This document shows positions 17,504-25,793 of a stretch of DNA of 58,352 nt, in pieces. The notes under the pieces were generated by a model, which saw only the letters and a program-made list of their open reading frames with translations, made no database searches and was not told the DNA's origin. How positions within the stretch are numbered: position 1 is the stretch's first letter; each line of letters opens with the position of its first letter. The DNA lies in the NCBI GenBank assembly GCA_020630975.1, contig JAHDID010000038.1, positions 1-58,352 of the forward strand. The letters run 5' to 3'. The DNA is from Verrucomicrobiota bacterium. GTDB lineage: Bacteria > Verrucomicrobiota > Verrucomicrobiia > Verrucomicrobiales > DEV007. Both the position numbers and the translations under genes were made by a program.

Positions 17504-20500
17504 CTAGCCACCGATAGGCGACACTGGCTCTACGGGGCGATTGCGGCGCATGAGTAGCCACTCGGTATGCTCGTGGAGTGCTTCTTTACCTAGTATCAGA
17601 TAGAGATCTTGGATGGCTTTTTGAGTGCGCATCATTCGCTTCTCGATAGCGATCTTTTCCGCTCGATCAGTGCACACAGCAGACTGCTCGATCAGGCTCT
17701 CATAGCGCTTCAGCAGTCGGTCTATCTTCTTCCGTGCCGAGCGAAACTGGCCGAGCATCGCGGTGTAGCGACGGCTATTTTCACTAGAAAATTTCACCAA
17801 GGCATAACCCAAAAACAAACCGCCTAGGGTCACAAATAGATTTCGGACAAAGTCGACTGCGATCTCATGCATCACATCGACCTCGATATAGCCATCGACC
17901 ATCTGTGGCACCACTCCCGGCGCATGAGGCGGTACCAGCGAGTGGATAGCCGAGTAGCTGACCAAGCCCAGCAACAGGCCCAGTATGATGCGCACCGGTC
18001 GGCGGTCGATCCGATTCCACACGCGCAGTGCGGTCACATAGTCATCCGGCGCCTTGGTCTCGTAGAGGGCAGCGTGCACGCCCGATACGATCACCTGATG
18101 CGCCCCCCACAGGATGCAGGCAGAGAGAGCCCACACCATCAGCCCGTAATGCTGCATCCACTCAAAGGCGCTCATCAGCCAACGATATACCGGTCTCCCA
18201 TCAAGCCAGCTATGCGCGAAGGTGATGAATATCATGAAAGCTGCGGCGGAGAGAAAAAGATTTCCCCACAGGGCTCCGGTGGCATTCAGTCGACTGTGGT
18301 AGTGACTGTCCTCAGCAAAGAAGTTTTCCTCATTCTTCACCCAGCCACGCCAGACATCGCGCAAGCGAGCACACTGCTCGGCGTGACCATTTAGCTGGTA
18401 AAAATCGGTGGCAGCTCTCTCGACCGGCATGGTAAGAGAACCCAGCGATGATTTGATCCAAGCCAGCTCTCCGCTCAGGCGCTGGATATAGTGATTGGGC
18501 ACGGCTTCTTTGATACCAGCAGCTAGCCAGAAAAACTGCACTCGCGTGCCCTCGATCAGCGCGCGGTAATCATTCTTTCGGTCAAAGGCCCCCCAAGATT
18601 TTGCCCAAGTGTGAAACCACACACCCAACAGCAGTAGCAGACCACCGAGCAAGAAACTGCTCACCGCCCAGAGGCGCCGGTAGTCGAGAGTCAGATCCTG
18701 CAGTGAATGGTGGAACTCATAAATCAGAAACACCAACAAGCCCATCACAAATGGCGCATTGGTAAGGAAAGCGACCTGCCTATCGTAGCGCGTAAAGGCA
18801 TGCTCCACCCGGCTTTTGAAACTGACCAGTCGACGCAATGGCGGCAGAGGCTTGTCCGCATCGGTATTCCGAAAAGCCGGAAAAAACGCAGCCGCACGGC
18901 GCACGCGCTCGCTCCAAAATCCAGCAATATCAAAGACCTTGCCCATACCGACCAGTCGATCCCAAGCATTGTGCGGGCGGTAGGTCGGACCGGCTTTATA
19001 CATTTTTTCCGGAGCAAACTCGATCTTCGGGCAGCGATCGAGGTCGGTGTTTAGCTTCTCTAGGCGATCGGCCAATGTGCGCAGCTCGCCCATCTCGTGC
19101 TCGTGGATCTGATCGTGAAATTTGCCCTCGTCGGCAGCATCTGCTGGGTGCCAGATACGGATATCGCCCACCCCATGTCGCGAGGGTCTAGGGTGTTTTT
19201 CATTTCTGGAAAAGATGCGCACGACTGGACCATTCTCCTGCCATGATAGCGATGGTGGCAGCGGCAGGATACCTGGCTCGATGCCATTGATATACGAGGA
19301 AATGATGATCCGGCTACCACTCTGCGCGATCGGACTGAGTTCGGGATTCAGGTAGGGCTCCTCGAGCGCTTCCTCCTGATCGCAGATGGCGATGAGCAGA
19401 TCGCAATTGGCCGCCACATACTCACCTGCCGCACGGTAGCGACGGTTGCGGAATTCTTTGTCAGCCAGCTGATCCTCCAGATAGGGCTGATACTCCCGCG
19501 AGTCGTCGGCATGAGTCACCAGAAAGGTATTCTCCACCCCTATTCTCTGCACCAGCGTGTCGAAGGTACCTTGGCGAGAGATCGCAGCTGCTACCGGCCC
19601 CTCGGTGAAGGAGCTGGCCTGGCGATATACCTCATGTGGAAATGGCAGGGGGCAACGCACGTTTATCCCCTCGTCTAGGGCGACCTCTGCAGCAAGCTGG
19701 TCGGCACCAGGCGCCAAAGAGCTGAGCAGTACGATAGGCGTTTTCTCAAATCCCAATGGCTTGCCGAAGCCCGGCCGATCATCGCCGACATGGGTGTCTC
19801 GCAGCCAGCGAAAGACCTCGCGGATTCTTTTTTTCAGCACCTCCTCGGACTCGGGAGAGATATGCATATGCCCCGTGATACCGACGGTGAAAAATGGCCG
19901 GGCATCATAATAGCTTGGTTTCGCCGGCCCCCAGAGCTGATACTCGGGGCCATGTAGGTCACGCAGCAGTGTCTGAGCCTCTCGGTAGTCGCCGCGCGAT
20001 TTTAGCACGGCGGCTAGGTTGTGTTTGGTGCGCAGCGTGATCGGATCGTCGATGCCGTAGGTATCCTCGGCGATCCGCAGACCATAGCGCAGTCTGGCCT
20101 CGGCTCGCTGCGAGTCCATCAGCAGAGCGGAGTCATTCAGACTATCGAGCGTGTCGATATGACTGCCCCCTAGCACTCGACGCCGATTCTGGTAGCACTG
20201 CTCGGTCAAACGGGCCGCCTCGGGGTAGTCCCCCTTCATACGCAGCACATCGCAGAGATTGTTGAGCGTATCCAGCGTCGAGGGATGATCATCCCCAGGG
20301 TCGCGCTTTTTCAGCTCCCACGACTGGCGGAATAACTGCTCGGCCTCGTCGTAGAGGTGTCCAGACGTCAGCGCCACACCCAAGTCATTGGCTACGGCGA
20401 GGGTGTCGGAGTCATTGTAAAAGCTCAGGCAATGGCGGTAGAGCAGTCCAGCCTGCTGCTGGTAGCCACTGCGATCCATCTCGGCGCCTAGGTCGCGCAC

Positions 20501-20995
20501 ACAGCGGAAGAGCATCGCCTCATCCGAGTCATCGATGCGCACCACGCAGGCTTTATTCGGCGTATGAATCAGGCGATCGCAAAACGCATTTTTCGTGAGC
20601 GAATAAACATACACCGGTAGACCACGGTGGATCGCCAGTATGATCTCCCACTGCGCGTAGTTGAGGTAGGGTAGATCGCCATTCAGCCCATGGATAAGCC
20701 CCTCGGGTATCGGCCGCCCTTCGCGGCGCAGTAGGCGCTCGAGCACACCTCGCACCTGACTATCTGGGATCTCGGGTAGGCTCTCATCATAGATCGTCAC
20801 ATAGCAGGAGGCCTCGCCTAGCCTCTTGTAAGTATCCTGGAGAAAGGTCCGATAGCCACGGCTGTAGTTGGGCTCTTCGAGCACGTGAATGTCCGCACCA
20901 TCGAGCATCTCCCCTAGCTGGGAGCGGATGGCTTTGAGTCTGTCTGTGGTCGTGCGTGATAAGTAGACGGCACTGCTGGAGTTGTCGTCCGACAT
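17504..20995 (-). CDS. DUF4062-TPR-SLOG-transmembrane protein, candidate nucleotide-sensing effector
   Basis: This very large protein (1163 residues from ATG 20995, 1182 from ATG 21052) has four parts. Numbering is from the longer start. Residues about 28-175 resemble DUF4062 (VYLSRTTTDRLKAIRSQL, YLNYAQWEIILAI). TPR repeats of the TPR_12 type occupy about 195-370 (DPGDDHPSTLDTLNNL, YGIDDPITLRTKHNLA). A Rossmann-like SLOG domain spans about 388-620, with FFTVGITGHMHIS, LLSSLAPGADQLAAEVAL and CDLLIAICDQ. The rest has membrane helices near 763-780, 797-815, 928-948, 970-990, 1020-1038 and 1070-1085, ending in the segment LGKEALHEHTEWLLMRR seen in SLOG-associated membrane effectors. SLOG domains are known to bind nucleotide-derived ligands in conflict systems; the role here is inferred. 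The fold order favours the 20995 start. Confidence 0.8.
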   Translation of the reverse strand: MSDDNSSSAVYLSRTTTDRLKAIRSQLGEMLDGADIHVLEEPNYSRGYRTFLQDTYKRLGEASCYVTIYDESLPEIPDSQVRGVLERLLRREGRPIPEGLIHGLNGDLPYLNYAQWEIILAIHRGLPVYVYSLTKNAFCDRLIHTPNKACVVRIDDSDEAMLFRCVRDLGAEMDRSGYQQQAGLLYRHCLSFYNDSDTLAVANDLGVALTSGHLYDEAEQLFRQSWELKKRDPGDDHPSTLDTLNNLCDVLRMKGDYPEAARLTEQCYQNRRRVLGGSHIDTLDSLNDSALLMDSQRAEARLRYGLRIAEDTYGIDDPITLRTKHNLAAVLKSRGDYREAQTLLRDLHGPEYQLWGPAKPSYYDARPFFTVGITGHMHISPESEEVLKKRIREVFRWLRDTHVGDDRPGFGKPLGFEKTPIVLLSSLAPGADQLAAEVALDEGINVRCPLPFPHEVYRQASSFTEGPVAAAISRQGTFDTLVQRIGVENTFLVTHADDSREYQPYLEDQLADKEFRNRRYRAAGEYVAANCDLLIAICDQEEALEEPYLNPELSPIAQSGSRIIISSYINGIEPGILPLPPSLSWQENGPVVRIFSRNEKHPRPSRHGVGDIRIWHPADAADEGKFHDQIHEHEMGELRTLADRLEKLNTDLDRCPKIEFAPEKMYKAGPTYRPHNAWDRLVGMGKVFDIAGFWSERVRRAAAFFPAFRNTDADKPLPPLRRLVSFKSRVEHAFTRYDRQVAFLTNAPFVMGLLVFLIYEFHHSLQDLTLDYRRLWAVSSFLLGGLLLLLGVWFHTWAKSWGAFDRKNDYRALIEGTRVQFFWLAAGIKEAVPNHYIQRLSGELAWIKSSLGSLTMPVERAATDFYQLNGHAEQCARLRDVWRGWVKNEENFFAEDSHYHSRLNATGALWGNLFLSAAAFMIFITFAHSWLDGRPVYRWLMSAFEWMQHYGLMVWALSACILWGAHQVIVSGVHAALYETKAPDDYVTALRVWNRIDRRPVRIILGLLLGLVSYSAIHSLVPPHAPGVVPQMVDGYIEVDVMHEIAVDFVRNLFVTLGGLFLGYALVKFSSENSRRYTAMLGQFRSARKKIDRLLKRYESLIEQSAVCTDRAEKIAIEKRMMRTQKAIQDLYLILGKEALHEHTEWLLMRRNRPVEPVSPIGG

Positions 20996-21052
20996 AGGAG
21001 ACGACCAAGATGCATGGTGAATTTTAGCAGACAAGACATTTAACCCACCCAT

Positions 21053-21379
21053 TTATTATGGAAACGATAGAGAATCGTTTTTATTCAGCCTGGGCGTGAA
21101 TATTTTAGCAAAGGGCACCCAAAAGTAGCGACGAGTGCCCACGAGTGGACCTGCAGCGCATACAGTGCCCCTAACCCGTGCTTTCTGATGAAGACGAAAC
21201 TCGCTGACGCACTGGCAAGGTGAGTGAGTGTGGGAGAAGAGAATGGAGACTGTGGCGGCGAGCGTAAAGCGAGTGGCCTGCAGAGCCGATCCGTCCATGC
21301 CCTCAGCCAGATGCAACTCCACTCGCTGACGCTCGCTGCCACATATCACAACCCACTGGCGTTCAGAAGCCCTGCACAG
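21053..21379. repeat. Gene-free region with GTGGCAGCGAGCGTCA-type repeats
   Basis: No credible gene is seen here. The stretch holds partly inverted arms: a degenerate GTGGCGGCGAGCGTAAAGCG copy near 21252 and the inverse TGACGCTCGCTGCCAC at 21327-21342. The same 16-bp word occurs at 43478-43493 between two convergent genes, so it is a small dispersed repeat. Frames through it give low-complexity-looking peptides and are not genes. Confidence 0.6.
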
Positions 21380-22231
21380 CTAGTATTTTGCCTGCTCTTC
21401 TTTCCCTGAAGCCCAGACGATCGCTTTGGCCATCAGATCGATGAAAGTCTGATCGCGGAACGTGTCATCAGTATGCCCGAAGGTAGTGCCTACGACACGT
21501 GTTCCCTGAAAGTCATTGGCCCAGATCACTGGGTGCACGGACTGATCTTTCTCACTGACTGATGTGGCCAGAGTGGTCGCAGAAGGCCAAAGCTTGTCGA
21601 TGATGTAGAGCTCATCCATCGGCGTCACCCAGTCTTTAGGGAAAGTCTTCATCAGGTAGTGCTCGGGCTCAGTCACCGTCACCGGATAGCGGCTCTGATG
21701 ATCGTGCTTACGGCTGGTCACACCCAGAAATTGGCGCCAATCATCAATCTCGGCATCGCGGTAGGAGTGCATGGCACAGTGCACTACCACTGCTGGTGTG
21801 GTCAGGTGACCGGAGGTGATCTTTTTGATGTATTCGGGATTGGTCGTCTTGGCGAAACACTCATTGTGAATCACCACATCATACTCGGCGTTCCACTGCG
21901 GATTATCATAGAGATCGATCTCGGCAGCGGTCCCTGTGCCACCCACATTCACGACTTGAAATTCGACATTGGCCAGCTTCTGCACGCCTGACGCCAGCGC
22001 ATAGGTCTGGAAGATGTAGTTGTGACAACAACCTCCGGTGATGATCAGCGCGCGGATCTTTTCGCCATCATAGAGGGGCTTCGGCGGACCTACTTTCTTC
22101 TTTTTCTTTGGCTTCTTCTTCGCATTAGCCTGAGCCTCAAGATTTTTCTCATCTGCCTGAGCGACTGACCAAGTGTGGAGGCAACCGCAGGCTATGGCTA
22201 GGGAGAGGACTAAGGCGAGAGTGGTCTTCAT
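21380..22231 (-). CDS. Secreted ThuA-like domain protein
   Basis: The protein of about 283 residues starts with a signal peptide (MKTTLALVLSLAIACGCLHTW) and a short Lys-rich linker (KKKPKKKKK). A ThuA-like class-I glutamine-amidotransferase fold follows: IRALIITGGCCHNY, VVIHNECFAKT, VVVHCAMHSYR, and HPVIWANDFQGTRVVGTTFGH. The family is linked to sugar (trehalose) utilisation and is common as an exported protein in this phylum. ATG 22231 is chosen; the codon two positions upstream is GTG and would also work. The cysteine-rich export region could make it a lipoprotein (CGC). Function is unproven. Confidence 0.83.
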   Translation of the reverse strand: MKTTLALVLSLAIACGCLHTWSVAQADEKNLEAQANAKKKPKKKKKVGPPKPLYDGEKIRALIITGGCCHNYIFQTYALASGVQKLANVEFQVVNVGGTGTAAEIDLYDNPQWNAEYDVVIHNECFAKTTNPEYIKKITSGHLTTPAVVVHCAMHSYRDAEIDDWRQFLGVTSRKHDHQSRYPVTVTEPEHYLMKTFPKDWVTPMDELYIIDKLWPSATTLATSVSEKDQSVHPVIWANDFQGTRVVGTTFGHTDDTFRDQTFIDLMAKAIVWASGKEEQAKY

Positions 22232-22291
22232 AACCACGAGGATAAGAGAAACAGCAACGGAAATGCAAGCCCGCTCAAAGCCGAATCGAGA

Positions 22292-22355
22292 GGGTCAGTT
22301 AACTAATTAGTTTCTATTGATATTTTAGTTTTCTTAACTAATATCTCACTGACCC
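22292..22355. promoter_or_regulatory. Inverted/direct repeat block upstream of the 55-codon gene
   Basis: GGGTCAGT (22292-22299) and its inverse ACTGACCC (22348-22355) bracket two direct copies of TTAACTAAT (22299-22307 and 22334-22342) in an AT-rich stretch. The block ends 10 bp before the small gene at 22366. It could be an operator and promoter, or a weak hairpin. Confidence 0.35.
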
Positions 22356-22365
22356 AAAATCACTT

Positions 22366-22533
22366 TTGAACCACCTCTCTCCAAATCGGCTCCCACTGTG
22401 GGTGCTATTCGCTCTGACACTGATCGCGGTCACCACCCTGCGCGACGCCACGCTGGAAGTAGAAACCAGCAGTGTACAGGGCAAAACAACCCTACCCTAC
22501 GCTGAGGTCGCAGTGGTCCAGATCGGTCGCTGA
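22366..22533 (+). CDS. Small single-pass membrane peptide (55 codons)
   Basis: A TTG-started frame encodes a short N-terminus, one membrane or signal helix (LPLWVLFALTLIAVTTL) and an extracytoplasmic tail ending AEVAVVQIGR. Codon choice is like the surrounding genes (CTG, ATC, ACC, GGC), while other frames are poor, so I take it as real. No ATG is available nearby. It converges on the FMN-binding membrane protein gene with only 11 bp between the stop codons, and sits directly after a repeat-rich AT region that could be its promoter. No family recognised. Confidence 0.5.
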   Translation: MNHLSPNRLPLWVLFALTLIAVTTLRDATLEVETSSVQGKTTLPYAEVAVVQIGR

Positions 22534-22544
22534 ATATTAGGCAA

Positions 22545-23804
22545 TCAACCAAACGGATAAGGTAGCCAATACAAAGCCACGGATAGTGCGAGTAAAGCGA
22601 GCAGCCACCAGTCGCGACTACGAAACCCTTTCCGGTCGCGGCGGACGAGATCCAGTAGAAACCCAGTCGGGCAGCCATAGCGGCAGTAGCCCATGGGGAC
22701 AAAGATGCTAAAGATCAGCCCCACTACAGCGATCACTACCGTCGCCATGCCGACTCCCTTGATCGCCCAGGCGTCGAATGGCTCCATACCAGCCAAGTCG
22801 ATAGGCAGCCGCCAAAAAGTGATCACCAAAATCGTAGCCAAAGTCAGCCCTGGTAGCAGCCCAAAGCTCCACTTCTCTGGCTGACCCAGCTTTGGCCGCC
22901 AGCGACTGGGCGTGATCTTCATGAGAAACCGCTGGGCATGACCGTGCGGACAGAGATGCGTGCAGTAGATCGGCTTGCCAGTGGACCATGGGATGATGAG
23001 CGCCGCAGCCAGTAGCAGGACCAATCCCAACACCGAATACCATGGCACCCCATGCTGCGCCCAACTCACTATCAGACTCTGTGCCAGCAAGTCGCCACTG
23101 ATGAGGCCGATGTAGATCGCGATCGCCGCCTGTACCCACGCCTTGCGCCGATTGAGCCAAGGCACCTTGGTAAAAGTCAGCAGCAGAGCCAGCACCACAC
23201 AGACTAGTAGCGCGACATCCTGCCAGCGGATGCGCATCTGGGGGCGGCTAGCGGCCTCCCCACCCATTGCCGCTCTCAGATGCACACTCTGCAGCACCGC
23301 CTCGCTAGTGCGACTCGCTCCGGACACGATGTGATGAGCCGATATATCCCTCATCTCCAGAGCCGCGATCTGCTGGCGAGTTTTGCCATTCCACTGCTCC
23401 ATGAAGAGATAGTCCCGAGCGACATCGTCGACATGGCTGGAGGTATCGTAGCTATGGCGAAAAGCGATACCGAGTAACTGCTCTTCAGCATCGTAGACCA
23501 GCAGCATATCGCTGGGTCCGGAGTAGCCTTTTACAGACCGACTGTGGGGCATAGTCTTAGTCGCCAGCCCTATCTGCTCACCCTGCTGGTCGAGCACTCG
23601 CAGCCCACCGGCAGGCCCAGAGTTGAGTCGTAGCTGATGTGCCTCAGGGAGAAACACTTTCACCTCTGATAGTCGCACCGGGCGTCGCCCTGCCTGGTCG
23701 CTACGCAGTTGGCTCTGATGGACTAGCCAACCGATGGCAAACAGGCAGACTAGCCGAAAACCCAACGCCAATGGCTGACTGTGGCGCAGTCCTTTCGCAT
23801 CCAT
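22545..23804 (-). CDS. FMN-binding / ferredoxin-like membrane electron-transfer protein (NosR/NapH-like)
   Basis: The protein of about 419 residues has an N-terminal membrane helix, then an extracytoplasmic FMN-binding domain. This domain ends in a motif like the flavinylation site of NosR and RnfG (SGASRTS near residue 161-167; the usual form is S/T-GAT-x-S/T). About five membrane helices follow, with two CxxxCP cluster motifs (CTHLCP near 281 and CRYGCP near 374) as in NapH and NosR. It probably moves electrons across the membrane through covalent FMN. Its ATG overlaps the stop of the response-regulator gene (TGATG). The flavin transferase ApbE is not in the window. The Ala-Ser in place of Ala-Thr in the motif deserves attention. 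Confidence 0.8.
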   Translation of the reverse strand: MDAKGLRHSQPLALGFRLVCLFAIGWLVHQSQLRSDQAGRRPVRLSEVKVFLPEAHQLRLNSGPAGGLRVLDQQGEQIGLATKTMPHSRSVKGYSGPSDMLLVYDAEEQLLGIAFRHSYDTSSHVDDVARDYLFMEQWNGKTRQQIAALEMRDISAHHIVSGASRTSEAVLQSVHLRAAMGGEAASRPQMRIRWQDVALLVCVVLALLLTFTKVPWLNRRKAWVQAAIAIYIGLISGDLLAQSLIVSWAQHGVPWYSVLGLVLLLAAALIIPWSTGKPIYCTHLCPHGHAQRFLMKITPSRWRPKLGQPEKWSFGLLPGLTLATILVITFWRLPIDLAGMEPFDAWAIKGVGMATVVIAVVGLIFSIFVPMGYCRYGCPTGFLLDLVRRDRKGFRSRDWWLLALLALSVALYWLPYPFG

Positions 23805-24532
23805 CACGCACTATCCTCAGTGAGACTGTAGCCTATGCCGCGATGAGTGACGATCGGGTCATACTGAGCATCGATCTGGCGAAACTTGCCACGCAGGGTC
23901 TTGATATGGGCATCCACGGTTCGATCCGTAGCGGCCTCCGGCTCGTCCCAGACAGCTTCCATGAGTTGGTCCCGATTAAAAACGCGCCCAGGCTGTCCGA
24001 CAAACTCGCGGAGCAGACCAAACTCGTAGCGCGACAAACCGAGATCTCGATCATCTAGCAGCGCCTTCATCTTTACGCTATCCACAGTGATCCGCCCATG
24101 AGTGTCGCCACCTGATACCACCGCACCACTCGTAGTCGCCTGCTGGATCTCCGCTGCTGCCGAAAACCGGCGCAAAATAGCTTTCACCCGAGCTGTGAGC
24201 TCGCGCGGACTGAAGGGTTTCACCACATAATCATCCGCCCCGATTTCCAAGCCCACGACTCGATCGATCTCTGCCTCTCGTGCCGTCAAAAAGATCAGCG
24301 GCACATTCGACGTCTTACGAATCTCGCGGCACACATCGAAGCCCAGCTGATCAGGCAGCCCAATATCCAGCACGATCAGATCTGGCTGCCGAGCGGCAAA
24401 AATCTCTAGCCCCTCGCCTCCTGTCTCGGCCAGCACCACCTCGAAGCCCTCCTGGCTCAGAGCGTACTCCACCGTCTCCGCGATCGAAGGCTCGTCATCG
24501 ACGACTAGGATAAGCTGCTGGGAAGCGGACAT
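23804..24532 (-). CDS. OmpR/CreB-like response regulator without adjacent kinase
   Basis: The 242-residue protein has a receiver domain with acidic pair DDE (residues 12-14), Asp56 in IVLDIGLPD, Thr in IFLTAR and Lys in VVKPFSP. It is followed by a winged helix ending THRGIGYSLTED. The receiver resembles CreB. No histidine kinase gene is next to it; the downstream coupled gene is the FMN-binding membrane protein. The stop overlaps that gene's start, so the two proteins are made together. It may regulate, or be controlled by, redox state at the membrane, but this is inference. Confidence 0.9.
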   Translation of the reverse strand: MSASQQLILVVDDEPSIAETVEYALSQEGFEVVLAETGGEGLEIFAARQPDLIVLDIGLPDQLGFDVCREIRKTSNVPLIFLTAREAEIDRVVGLEIGADDYVVKPFSPRELTARVKAILRRFSAAAEIQQATTSGAVVSGGDTHGRITVDSVKMKALLDDRDLGLSRYEFGLLREFVGQPGRVFNRDQLMEAVWDEPEAATDRTVDAHIKTLRGKFRQIDAQYDPIVTHRGIGYSLTEDSA

Positions 24533-24569
24533 GGCAAAATAGTTTTAACAGAACAGGCGAGCTCAACAA

Positions 24570-24920
24570 TCAACGACCGCGAATGATCTCGACACTCACT
24601 GCCCCACAGCCGGGCAGAATAAATTTCTCTACCTCTAGCTGCACGCTGTCGACACCATCAAAGCCCAATATCGCACCAGCCAGATCCTCGGCCAGGGTCT
24701 CGATGAGCTTGCGCTCGCCCTCCGCAGCCACGCGGCGCATAGCCTGAGTGACCTCGTAGTAGTCGACCGTCTTTGATAGATCGTCATCGATCCCCTGCCA
24801 GCTCTGAGCCATCGTCAGCACAGCATTCACTGAGACACTCTGCGGTAGGCTGCGCTCCTCGTCGGGCACACCCACAGTCGTGGGCAGAGCGAGGTCTTTG
24901 ATATGGATGCAATCGGACAT
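24570..24920 (-). CDS. folB: Dihydroneopterin aldolase (FolB)
   Basis: The product of about 116 residues matches dihydroneopterin aldolase/epimerase of folate synthesis: the N-terminal strand IHIKDLALPTTVGVPDEER, the helical TVDYYEVTQAMRRVA, and the catalytic Lys region LEVEKFILPGCGAVSVEI. It acts on 7,8-dihydroneopterin in the cytoplasm as an octamer in known family members. ATG 24920 fits the usual N-terminus; a GTG at 24938 is possible. It lies 37 bp upstream of the response-regulator gene and may share its transcript. The usual FolK/FolP neighbours are absent. Confidence 0.85.
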   Translation of the reverse strand: MSDCIHIKDLALPTTVGVPDEERSLPQSVSVNAVLTMAQSWQGIDDDLSKTVDYYEVTQAMRRVAAEGERKLIETLAEDLAGAILGFDGVDSVQLEVEKFILPGCGAVSVEIIRGR

Positions 24921-24953
24921 TCCCGTAAATTCTGCCACGTCGGTGGTGGTGGA

Positions 24954-25784
24954 TTATTTTTGCTTAAGTTGCTCAACTTGCTCCACTGAAAGCTCAGTGA
25001 ATTCCGCAACCTGTTGAACGGACATCCCAGAATCTAACAAACGCTTAGCAACGCGCGATGCACTCTGTTCGATGCCTTGCTCAACACCCTGTTCTATCAA
25101 TGCCTGGCCGCCTGGAGTCTGGCGCATCTGCTGCGGAGTCAACTCGTGTGCCCAGATAGATAGTATCTCGCGTTCCACTTCTTCGACTTCTGGATCTAAG
25201 ATTCCCATTTCTTTGAATTGTTGCTCAAGCTTCTTAAGAATAGCGGAGACAGAACCTTTTTGCCAGCGGCTTCTATCTCCATGCAGTAGGTGCCAAAGCC
25301 AGTTTTGCGGCTTTTCATTGGCTCTATTTATTACGATCAGTTTCACCAGCCAGCCTGAAAAGTCGATTTCATAAACAGCCTGGTTATCGGTTTCGTGCCA
25401 AAGTTTGGCCACCACACTTGTAGATGGCTTGCGGGTCGAGATAGCGATCAAACCTAGTGTATCACTAAATTTCCTCCAATCGCTTTCTGCCTTCAGCTTA
25501 GAATAAGCCACCGTATGCGCTATCAACTCATTCAGCGCATAATGATCGAAAGGCTCATTCATTGACTTGTAACTGACTAAGTTGTGATCCGCCAGTTCCC
25601 TTAACCCATCAGGCATTTTCCTCCGGTCAGGCTCGGGCAAATCCTCATCTGACTTCCGTATAATCACAAAATCAACCCGTTGAGCTTGATTCGAAATATC
25701 AAACTCATCGACCACATCATAACAGGTCCCTTTCAGCAACTGCCTAAGACCGATCTTTAGAAAACGATGCCAGGGAATGATCAT
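24954..25784 (-). CDS. Rpn/YhgA-like PD-(D/E)XK family protein
   Basis: The 276-residue protein begins with a region that looks like the Rpn-type nuclease fold (RVDFVIIRKSDE, NLVSYKSMNEPFDHYAL). It ends with the typical C-terminal helices: IEQGVEQGIEQSASRVAKRLLDSG then a short TELSVEQVEQLK tail. Rpn proteins are recombination-promoting nucleases related to IS elements and to defence-like functions; the nuclease residues here cannot be checked by eye. It differs in composition from its neighbours. A separate fragment of the same C-terminal type lies at 47975-48226. Confidence 0.7.
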   Translation of the reverse strand: MIIPWHRFLKIGLRQLLKGTCYDVVDEFDISNQAQRVDFVIIRKSDEDLPEPDRRKMPDGLRELADHNLVSYKSMNEPFDHYALNELIAHTVAYSKLKAESDWRKFSDTLGLIAISTRKPSTSVVAKLWHETDNQAVYEIDFSGWLVKLIVINRANEKPQNWLWHLLHGDRSRWQKGSVSAILKKLEQQFKEMGILDPEVEEVEREILSIWAHELTPQQMRQTPGGQALIEQGVEQGIEQSASRVAKRLLDSGMSVQQVAEFTELSVEQVEQLKQK

Positions 25785-25793
25785 CTTCTTCCC

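Noticed and set aside
21085-21409. Several open frames in the 21.06-21.38 kb gap
   Set aside because: They run through dispersed repeat DNA in several frames and give low-information peptides.
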